A DNA stretch of 64,000 nucleotides from contig OY759220.1 in assembly GCA_963662175.1 (NCBI GenBank), positions 43,310,136 to 43,374,135 on the forward strand, written 5' to 3'. The position numbers and the translations under genes were made by a program. Below are positions 54,526 through 64,000 of this stretch, piece after piece; position 1 is the first letter of the stretch; each line of letters starts with the position of its first letter. The notes under the pieces are model-generated. The model was not told the origin of the DNA, ran no database searches, and saw only the letters and a program-made list of their open reading frames with translations. This DNA comes from Aradus depressus. Its lineage: Eukaryota; Arthropoda; Insecta; Hemiptera; Aradidae.

Positions 54526-55272
54526 GGCGGGTATTACACTATACAAGTTCTTTGACAAAGATCTTTTATAAAAGAACTTTTACGATAAGTGTGATAGTGT
54601 AATAGCTCAAGTTTTATAAAAGTTGTCTTTTATAAAAGTTCTTTTATCATAGTTTGCATTCTCATTCAATATTTGATAAATGTTGTCTCTCCCACTCCTG
54701 CTGTTTCCTTTCTTCACGTTGTACGAGTGCCGCGCGTGCGAATTCTCCCTCCCAAATTGCAGTGTAACCATAAGTCGTTCCTCAGTGGGTATTGGGTTAC
54801 GCAAATGTGTCATTTCCCGAGATATTATTGGTCCCACCTTCAGAAGCAAGTAATCGAAGGTTTTTATTCATCCTCAAATAGTTGAAGTAACTTTGTGTAT
54901 CTTCCATGGACAGTTCTTTCAGTAAATTCTGATGGATTCTCATAAACTCGCGCCGCGCAACCCAAGGTCTTACCCATAAACGTTTCTTTACATTCTTATG
55001 TTTATTTTTTTCCGCCACAGCTATTGCTATTTTAGCAGCCGCAAAACCTGCGGTAATTGGTATTAAAACGTCATCCATTTTTGCGTCACTTGCACACAAC
55101 TTAGTAGTATTGTCTTGAAACAAAAAACCAAGATTTATAAAATATTTTACATAGTGTAATATTAAATTTTGTAGTCATAAAAGATATTTTATAAAAGAAA
55201 TAAAAAAAAAAAAATTGATCCAACTTTTATAAAAGATCTTTGTCAAAGAACTTTTATAGTGTAATACCCGCC
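54526..55272 (-). mobile_element. PIF/Harbinger deletion derivative
   Basis: Terminal inverted repeats of about 48 bp start ggcgggtattacactata and share ctttgacaaagatcttttat. Three T bases on both sides (54523-54525, 55273-55275) look like the 3-bp target duplication of this superfamily. The interior encodes the N-terminal part of a Harbinger transposase on the reverse strand but lacks the DDE domain. Confidence 0.85.
54607..55123 (-). pseudogene. Harbinger transposase N-terminal remnant
   Basis: The first frame (55123-54797) has KKRLWVRPWVARREF, then LLKELSMEDTQSYFNYLRM. An overlapping frame (54849-54607) has LLKVGPIISREMTHLRNPIP and EERLMVTLQF, the segment that precedes the catalytic domain in HARBI1-type nucleases. 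A frameshift separates them and the catalytic DDE part is deleted. Confidence 0.82.
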
Positions 55273-56640
55273 TTTCTGAGATAGGAGATGCCACCACTTT
55301 TGGCGGTAATCTTTGCCCCCCTTTTTTGCCCAGTAAGTAAAAAGCAACCGATTTTAAATCTAAAAAGTGGACTTGTCTCAGTATGATGATCCAAATGACG
55401 GGACGATCGTAAAGAACACACTTTACAGATTTGAAATTGGTCAAACTGAAACAGAAATAATCTCTCATTACTTGTACCCACAACCGTCTGGTCTTCTAAG
55501 GAGAATTTCCTGTCATAGGTTGGACACTTACCCAATTATATGCTTACATGTACCTATCTACTTATTTATTATAGGAGCCTTAAATTCAAACATCAAAGGA
55601 CCCACAAAAAAAAAAGCTAAAACAAAAGTTAACCAAATAAAGAGACTGAAGATTTAAAGGGAGTGCGGAAACTTACGTATGACTCGAGGTGCATAAGCTG
55701 GTGACGGAGACCGGCTGCCCCAGTTGTCAGCCGATTTTTTGCCTCCTGGCGGAGAATGAAGAAAGCACTCTAAAACTGCCCCCGGCTCTCCACCGTAGTA
55801 CAGCCAGCCAACCCCTCACATTTATCCAGACAATGAGTTCCAGCAAATAAAGATTACGAAGGTTTAGGAGAGGAGAAACTTACTTTTAAGTTAAAGTGTG
55901 ACCTCTTTAGCCTATAAAACAAATTAATGTTCAGTAGAGAGAGGCTTCAACCAGCTACGATGAAAGTCAACCATAAGAAAAGATGAAAATTTGTTCTGGT
56001 TCTAACGAAAATAGCCGAGCAAGAAATATAGAATATAGGTGGACCATATGGCGCCGATTCTTCATATTTTCTGAAAATACATAAATACAGCAATGTCGGT
56101 AGGTAGACTTCAACCAGATACCATGATAGTCCATTAGTAGACCTGGTAAACGGTCCTGGGTGAAACGAGACCGGTTCCTGGTGACTGCAAACCGGGTATT
56201 TGAATTTTTGGTTACCATGTTTGGGTCCATGGTTCCAGATTTTCACATGATTCCCGATAAGGTTAAAGCGTCATAGATTATTAGTGCTCACATATACGTT
56301 TTCGCTCTCTCTCTAAATCTTTGCTATCTTTGTGTAGTGGACTCTTACCGCCTGTTATGGCTCTTTTGAGGGTCCTCCCATCTCTACATTTAAGGTTAAA
56401 TGTCCAAGTTTTAGTTATCAGCTCGGCCACCATGTCGCGCCCCAAATTTGATGTTGATACATTCATTACATCGGCAGTTATTGGAATTTTAGAAAAGGGC
56501 CCCCACCCCGGAACTCCCCCCTCCCCTCAGCCGATATCGCTGAAATCACCAGTTCACCACAGAGTCACTGTGTTGTATCGATAGTCGATACGATAGTCTC
56601 CTCCCACTTTTTTAGGCGAGTTGCACTTCGGATGAATTAT
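55273..56640. other. spacer without recognised genes
   Basis: About 1.4 kb with only short frames and no similarity I can name. The last part (56330-56570) contains a C-rich stretch, then the Helitron-type repeats begin. Confidence 0.45.
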
Positions 56641-56644
56641 AATT

Positions 56645-58780
56645 GTGGCGTCCCAAAATTTTGATCGGGAGGGGGGGTTGTAAGGGGGGCCTAAGTATAT
56701 AAACAGTGCTAACTCATTAACTAATGGACGAATTGTCATGAAATTTCACATGTAGTATTTTTAAAAGCCAAATAGGAAAAAAAGGTGTGTGGCGTCCCAA
56801 AGTTTTGAACGGGAGGGGGGGTTGTGGGGGGGCCTAAGTATAAATATAGAGCTAACTCATTAACTAATGGGCGAATTGTCATGAAATTTCACATGTAGTA
56901 TTTTTAAAAGCCAAATAGGAAAAAAAGGTGTGTGGCGTCCCAAAGTTTTGAACGGGAGGGGGGGTTGTGGGGGGGCCTAAGTATAAATATAGAGCTAATT
57001 CTTTAACGGTTGGTCGGATTGTCACGAAATTTCACATGGAGTATTCCTGAAGGCCAAATAGAAAAATAAGGTGTGTGGCGTCCCAAAGTTTTGATCGGGA
57101 GGGGGGGTTGTGGGCGTAGGCCTAAATATAAAGATAGTGATAGATCTTTAACGGATGATCAGATTGTCATGAAATTTCACATGTAGGTTTCTTAAAGGCC
57201 AAATTGAAAAATATTGTGTGTGGCGTCCCAAAATTTTAAATGGGAGGGGGGGTTGAGGGGGGGGCTAAGTATAAATATAGAGCTAGCTCATTAACGGTTG
57301 ATCGTATTGTCACGAAATTTCCCATGTAGTATTCCTGAAGGCCAAATAGAAAAATAAGGTGTGTGGCGTCCTGGCGTCCCAAAGTTTTGAACGGGAGGGG
57401 GGGTTGTGGGGGGGCCTAAGTATAAATATAGAGCTAGCTCATTAACGGTTGGTCGCATTGTCACGAAGTTTCACATGTAGTATTCTTAAAGGCCAAGTTA
57501 AAGAATAAGGCGTTTGGTGTCCCAACATTTCGAACGGGAGGGGGGGTTGTGGGGGGGCCTAAGTATAAATATAGTGCTAGCTCAATTACGGCTGGTCGGA
57601 TTGTCACGAAATTTCACATGTAGTATTCTTAAAGGCCAAGTTAAAGAATAAGGCGTTTGGTGTCCCAACATTTCGAACGGGAGGGAGGGTTGAGGGGGGG
57701 GGGGGGGGGGGCTAAGTATAAATATAGAGCTGGCTCATTAACGGTTGGTCAGATTGTCACGAAATTTCACATGTAGTATTCCTGAAGGCCAAATAGAAAA
57801 ATAAGGTGTGTGGCGTCCTGGCGTCCCAAAGTTTTGAACGGGAGGGGGGGTTGTGGGGGGGCCTAAGTATAAATATAGAGCTAGCTCATTAACGGTTGGT
57901 CGCATTGTCACGAAGTTTCACATGTAGTATTCTTAAAGGCCAAGTTAAGGAATAAGGCGTTTGGTGTCCCAACATTTCGAACGGGAGGGGGGGTTGTGGG
58001 GGGGGGCCTAAGTATAAATATAGTGCTAGCTCAATTACGGCTGGTCGGATTGTCACGAAATTTCACATGTAGTATTCTTAAAGGCCAAGTTAAAGAATAA
58101 GGCGTTTGGTGTCCAACATTTCGAACGGGAGGGGGGGTTGTGGGGGGGCCTAAGTATAAATATAGTGCTAGCTCAATTACGGCTGGTCGGATTGTCACGA
58201 AATTTCACATGTAGTATTCTTAAAGGCCAAGTTAAAGAATAAGGCGTTTGGTGTCCCAACATTTCGAACGGGAGGGAGGGTTGAGGGGGGGGGGGGGCTA
58301 AGTATAAATATAGAGCTGGCTCATTAACGGTTGGTCAGATTGTCACGAAATTTCACATGTAGTATTCCTGAAGGCCAAATAGAAAAATAAGGTGTGTGGC
58401 GTCCCAAAGTTTTGAACGGGTGGGGGGTTTGGGGGGGAGGGGGCTAAATATAAATATAGAGCTGGCTCATTAACGGTTGATCGTATTGTCACGAAATTTC
58501 CCATGTAGTATTCATAAAGGCCAAATAGAAAAATAGGGTGTTTGACATCAAACAATTGTGAACGGGAGGGGGGTTATGAGGGTAGGCCTAAATTTGAAGA
58601 TAGTGATAGGTCATTAACGGATGATTGGATTGTCATGGAATTTCACATGTAGTATTCTTGATGGCCAAATAGAAAAATACACTATGTGACATCTTAAAAA
58701 TTTGGAGGGGGGGGGCTAAGCATAAAAATAATGCTGAATGATTAAAGGGCAATCGGATTGTCATGAATTTCACATGTAGT
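56645..58780. repeat. 143-bp G-rich tandem array (right block)
   Basis: About 15 copies of the Helitron 5'-derived unit, each with a gaacgggaggggggg run, cctaagtataaatatag and cacatgtagtatt. Subtypes alternate (ggtgtgtggcgtcccaaag versus ggcgtttggtgtcccaac), which suggests multi-unit duplications. The left edge is abrupt and has no Helitron 5' end. Confidence 0.92.
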
Positions 58781-58784
58781 AGTA

Positions 58785-59647
58785 GTAACTGTGTATTCGC
58801 TGTGGGGTTCACTGTTGCAAGACATTTACTAGCTGTGTTGCCCGGCGTTCCTAACTATGTAGTATCTATGGGGTCCGCTGTTACAAAACACTTACTAGCT
58901 GTGTTGCCCAGCGTTCCGAACTTCGTACTAGCTGTGTTGCCCGGCGTTCCTAACTATGTAGTATCTATGGAGTCCGCTGTTACAAAACACTTACTAGCTG
59001 TGTTGCCCAGCGTTCCGAACTTCGTACTAGCTGTGGGGTCCGCTGTTGCAAGGCACATACTAGATGTGGTGCCAAGGGTTCCGAACTTCGTACTAGCTGT
59101 GGTGTCCGCTGTTGCAAGGCACAAACTAGATGTGGTGCTCGGCGTTCCTAACTTCGTACTAGCTGTGGGGTCCGCTGTTGCAAGGCACATACTAGATGTG
59201 GTGCCCAGGGTTCCTAACTTCGTACTAGCTGTGGTGTCCGCTGTTGCAAGGCACAAACTAGATGTAGTGCTCGGCGTTCCTAACTTCGTACTAGCTGTGG
59301 GGTCCGCTGTTGCAAGGCATATACTAGATGTGGTGCCCAGGGTTCCTAACTTCGTACTAGCTGTGGTGTCCGCTGTTGCAAGGCACATACTAGATGTGGT
59401 GCTCAGCGTTCCTAACTTCGTACTACCTGTGGGGTCCGCTGTTGCAAGGCACATACTAGATGTGGTGCCCAGGGTTCCTAACTTCGTACTACCTGTGGGG
59501 TCCGCTGTTGCAAGGCACATACTAGATGTGGTGCTCAGCGTTCCGAACTTCGTACTAGCTGTGGGGTCCGCTGTTGCAAGGCACATACTAGATGTGGTGC
59601 CCAGGGTTCCTAACTTCGTACTAGCTGTGGTGTCCGCTGTTGCAAAT
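58785..59647. repeat. 66-bp minisatellite array (right block)
   Basis: Same 66-bp unit as at 1-1815. It includes a local duplication of about 120 bases near 58840-58960 and alternating gtgcccaggg and gtgctcagcg variants. Confidence 0.93.
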
Positions 59648-60587
59648 TAATACAGCTATGTTAGTAGATAGGCAGCATCCAGAAACGAAGATGGTCAACC
59701 AAAGAAAGATTCAGATGTATCGGGAAAGTCCCATCCGAAGGACGACGTGCTCAAAGTTATTTTTATCTTCCCGATTAAAACATCTGACCTAAGTGACTTG
59801 GCTAGATTTCTAAATGGCGATCCTGAGCTCGGTAAACTCCATTCTTCAAATTTCTCGCTTTTAAACGGTTTTTAGTTTTAATATTTGTTAAAACTGATGA
59901 ACAACCGAATTATCTGAATCCTACACAAAAATCGAAATAAAAATGTTTTTCGAAAAAGTCGGGCGAAATCCCATTCATCAAATGTCTTGCTTTTTAACAG
60001 TTTTTAGATTTAATATTTGTTAAAACTGATATACAGATTCAGATATATCGGGGAAGTCCCATCCGAAGGACGACGTGCTCAAATTTATTTTTAACCTAAG
60101 TGAAATTTCAGCTACCCAGGTTTAGATACATAACATACGACTCATTATCCAGTACCTGACATACAAAAAGGCCCTCGATCATAGCTTGAAGTCCAATCCT
60201 AAGGACGATGTGCTCAAGTTATTTTTAACGTAAATGAAATTTCAGCTACCCAGATTTAGATACATAACATACGACTCATTATCCAGTACCTGACATACAA
60301 AAAGGCCCTCGATCATAGCTTAAAGCCCAATCCGAAGGACGACGTGCTCAAATTTATTTTTATCTTCCCGATTAAAATATCTGAGCTAAGTGACTTGGCT
60401 AGATTTCTAAATGGCGATCCTAAGCTCGGTAGACTCCATATGTATGGTAAAATAAGTTACCGTTTGGTTCCAACTAAAATTATCAAGGAAGAAATGTGGA
60501 ATATAAGTGGGCTTTGGAGATGGTAGTAGGAAGTTGGCAGGAGTGTTGGGTGATGTCACGTACCCTATGTTGAGCGGAACGTTTAAG
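59648..60587. repeat. tail of composite block, copy of 1816-2886
   Basis: Starts attaatacagctatgtt and ends ggaacgtttaag immediately before a Helitron 5' end, exactly as the left copy does. Includes the SINE-like catccgaaggacgacgtgct segments. Confidence 0.75.
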
Positions 60588-63584
60588 TCTATATTAATAA
60601 AGCTGAAACGGGGTTTGTGTGTTTGTATGTTTGTTCCAGCATCACGCCCAAACCGCTGGACGGATTTTTATGAAACTTCCCATGTAGCATTCTTTTGAGC
60701 CCGATTGAATAATAGGCTATGTGGCGTCCCAAAATTTTGATCGGGAGGGGGGGTTGTAAGGGGGGCCTAAGTATATAAATAGTGTTAACTCATTAACTAA
60801 TTGTCGAATTGTCATGAAATTTCAAATGTAGTATTCTTAAAGGCCAAGTTAAAGAATAAGGCGTTTGGCGTCCCAACATTTCGAACGGGAGGGGGGGTTG
60901 TGGGGGGGCCTAAATATAAATATAGTGCTAGCTCAATTACGGCTGGTCGGATTGTCACGAAATTTCACATGTAGTATTCTTAAAGGCCAAGTTAAAGAAT
61001 AAGGCGTTTGGTGTCCCAACATTTCGAACGGGAGGGGGGGTTGTGGGGGGGGCCTAAGTATAAATATAGTGCTAGCTCAATTACGGCTGGTCGGATTGTC
61101 ACGAAATTTCACATGTAGTATTCTTAAAGGCCAAGTTAAAGAATAAGGCGTGTGGCGTCCCAACATTTCGAACGGGAGGGGGGGTTGTGGGGGGGCCTAA
61201 GTATAAATATAGTGCTAGCTCAATTACGGCTGGTCGGATTGTCACGAAATTTCACACGTAGTATTCTTAAAGGCCAAGTTAAAGAATAAGGCGTGTGGCG
61301 TCCCAACATTTCGAACGGGAGGGGGGGTTGTGGGGGGGCCTAAGTATAAATATAGTGCTAGCTCAATTACGGCTGGTCGGATTGTCACGAAATTTCACAT
61401 GTAGTATTCTTAAAGGCCAAGTTAAAGAATAAGGCGTGTGGCGTCCCAACATTTCGAACGGGAGGGGGGGTTGTGGGGGGGCCTAAGTATAAATATAGTG
61501 CTAGCTCAATTACGGCTGGTCGGATTGTCACGAAATTTCACATGTAGTATTCCTGAAGGCCAAATAGAAAAATAAGGTGTGTGGCGTCCTAAAAATTTGA
61601 ACAGGAGAGGGGGTTGTGGGGGTAGGCCTAAGTATAAATATAGTGCTAGCTCATTAACGGTTGGTCGGATTGTCTCGAAACTCCACATGTAGTATTCCTG
61701 AAGGCCAAATAGAAAAATAGGGTGTGTGACGGCTCAAAATTTTGTACGGGAGGGGGGGTTGTGGGGGGACCTAAGTATAAATATAGAGCTAGCTCCTTAA
61801 CGGTTGGTCGTATTGTCACGACATTTCGTATGTAGTATTCCTGAAGGCCAAATAGAAAAATAGGGTGTGTGACGGCTCAAAATGTTGTACGGGAGGGGGG
61901 GGTTGTGGGGGAGCCTAAGTATAAATATAGAGCTAGCTCTTTAACGGTTGGTCGTATTGTCACGACATTTCGTATGTAGTATTCCTGAAGGCCAAATAGA
62001 AAAATAGGGTGTGTGACGGCTCAAAATGTTGTACGGGAGGGGGGGTTGTGGGGGGGTCTAAGTATAAATATAGTGCTAGATCATTACGATTGGTCGTATT
62101 GTCATGGAATATCACATGTAGTATTCTTAAAAGCCAATCAGAAAAATGGGGTGTATATGTCACAAAATTTTGAACGGGAGGGTGGGTTGATCGGGGCCTA
62201 AGTATAAGTATAGTGATAAGTCATTAACGGATGGATCAGATTGTAACGAAATTTCACATGTAGTATTCTTGATGGCCAAATAGAAAAATACACTATGTGA
62301 CATCTTAAAAATTTGAACGGGGGGGGGGGGGGGGTAGGCCCAAAGAAGATAGTGATAGGTCATTAACGGATGATCGAATTGTCATGGAATTTCACATGTG
62401 GTATTCTTGATGGCCAAATAGAAAAATAAGGTGTGTGACATCACAAAATTGTGAACGGGAGGGGGAGTTGTGGGAGTAGGCCTAAATATGAAGATAGTGA
62501 TAGATCATTAACGGATGATCGGATTGTCATGGGATTTCTCATGTAGTATTCACGATGGCCAAATAGAGAAATACACTATGTGACATCTTAAAAATTGGGG
62601 GGGGGGGGGGGGGGGATTAAAGGAATGATTAAAGGGTAATCGGATTGTCATGAATTTCACATGTAGTAGTAGTAACTATGTATTCGCTGTGGGGTTCACT
62701 GTTGCAAGACATTTACTAGCTGTGATGCCCAGCGTTCCTAATATCGTACTAGCTGTGGGGTCCGCTGTTGCAAGGCACTTACTAGCTGTAGTGCTCAGCC
62801 CCAGCGTTCCTAACTATGTACTAGCTGTGGGGTTCGCTGTTGCAAGGCGCTAGCAGTGTGGCCCAGCGTATTTAACTACGTACTAGCTGTGGGGTCCGCC
62901 GTTGCAAAACTCATACTAGCTATGATGCCCTGTGGTTCTAACTACATACTATCTGTGGGGTCCGCAGTTGCGAGGCACCTACTAGCTGTAAGGCCCAGCG
63001 TTCCTAAAAACGTACTAGCTGTGGGGTCCGCTGTTGCAAGGCACTTACTAGCTGTGATGCCCAGGGTTCCTAATATCGTACTAGCTGTGGGGTCCGCTGT
63101 TGCAAGGCACTTAATAGCTGTAGGGCCCAGCGTTCCTAAAAACGTACTATCTGTGGGGTCCGCTGTTGCGAGGCACATACTAGCTGTGGTGACCAGCGTT
63201 CCTAACTACGTACTAGCTGTGGTTTCCGCCGTCGCAAGGCACATACTAGCTGTGATGCCCAGCGTTCCTAACTACGTGCTAGCTGTGGTGCCCAGCAAGG
63301 CACATACTAGCTGTGGTCACAAACGTTCTTAAGTACGCATTGGCTAGGACGTCCAGCGATGCTAAGTATTCACTAGCTGTGGTTTCCACCGTTGAAAAGC
63401 GCATACTAGCTGTGGTCGTAAAAACTTACTAGCGTTACTACAGTTGCAGGACTATAGCCTTATTCCGTATGAATAATTGAAAATTATAACATCATGAATG
63501 TACTGTCGAGGAACTGAATAGCCTTATAGCAGATTTTGGGAGAAAAGTCAAAGTTCCCCGGGCAACGCCGGGTATTACTGCTAG
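60588..63584 (+). mobile_element. Helitron-like element D
   Basis: 5' tctatattaataaagctg; 3' hairpin plus CTAG at 63581-63584. Contains about 13 units of the 143-bp repeat (60725-62640), a poly-G run, and a 66-bp array (62660-63440). The final about 140 bases match those of elements A and B. No coding capacity. Element E follows with no spacer. Confidence 0.82.
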
Positions 63585-64000
63585 TCTATATTAGTAAAGC
63601 TGGAACGGGGTTTGTGTGTTCCAGAATCACGCTCAAACGGCTGAACGGATTTCCATAAAACTTCACATGTAGCATTCTTTCGAGCTCGATTGAATAATAG
63701 GCTATGTGGCGTCTCAAAATTTCGAACGGGAGGGGGGATTGTAAGGGGGGGGCTAAGCATAAAAATAGTGCTAACTCACTAACTAATGGTCGGATTGTCT
63801 TGAAATTTCATATGTAGTATTCTTAAAGGCCAAATAGAAAAACAGAGTGTGACATCACAAAATTGTTGTGAAAGGGAGGGGGTTTGTGGATTTTTGAACT
63901 GAGCGCTCTCCTACCGGAACTCCCCCCTCCCCCCAGCAGATATCGCTGAAATTTGACTGGTTATGTCCTAAGTGGATTTTAGTTTTAAATACGAAATTTG
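63585..64000 (+). mobile_element. Helitron-like element E, partial
   Basis: Begins tctatattagtaaagctgg directly after the CTAG of element D and runs off the window. It includes the cggctgaacggatttcc motif and the first 143-bp-type units. Confidence 0.75.

Noticed and set aside
55254..55535. Overlapping reverse frames of about 100 residues downstream of the Harbinger element
   Set aside because: Two overlapping frames, no similarity, and no start or splice context supporting either.

Overview
The window is animal nuclear DNA, most likely from an insect and possibly a hemipteran; the species is not determined. Evidence: spliced genes with GT-AG introns, an AT-rich background with GC-richer exons, a tRNA-derived SINE family whose young copies end in a TTAGG-type telomere-like tail, and a broad set of arthropod transposons (Helitron, Jockey and R1-type LINEs, Penelope, Tc1, PIF/Harbinger, Ty3/Gypsy).

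Two host genes can be assembled completely from splice sites and homology. On the + strand, 10836-30778, is an F-box gene of the FBXO25/FBXO32 (atrogin-1/MAFbx) family: 8 exons, 347 codons plus stop. On the - strand, 54047-41114, is a galactokinase of the GALK1 type: 8 exons, 415 codons plus stop. All phases agree across all 14 junctions. The two genes face each other tail to tail, about 10 kb apart, with a recently inserted LINE (33864-37318) between them.

Almost everything else is mobile or repetitive DNA. The window ends (1-8496 and 56645-64000) are two related blocks of Helitron-type elements. They carry a 66-bp minisatellite and a 143-bp G-rich tandem repeat that resembles the element's own 5' end. 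Several Helitrons lie head to tail with no spacer. The left block holds an R1-type LINE with target-site duplication, poly-A tail and an inverted duplicate of its own RT at the 5' end.

Inside the F-box gene, intron 5 has swollen to 11 kb by a Ty3/Gypsy element on the opposite strand. That element is split in its RNase H region by a second LTR element that carries gag but no pol. Intron 7 holds an apparently intact Tc1 element that landed in a Penelope remnant. Introns 1 and 6 hold Jockey and SINE copies. Downstream of the stop codon lie three degenerate tandem copies of the last coding exon.

The introns of the galactokinase gene hold an unusual number of long inverted repeats: a 240-bp palindrome (intron 4), an inverted Penelope fragment and a 650-bp foldback (intron 2), and a 509-bp hairpin element with 6-bp target duplication (intron 6). 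About 480 bp upstream of its start codon sits a Harbinger deletion derivative. No bacterial, CRISPR or operon-type features are present.
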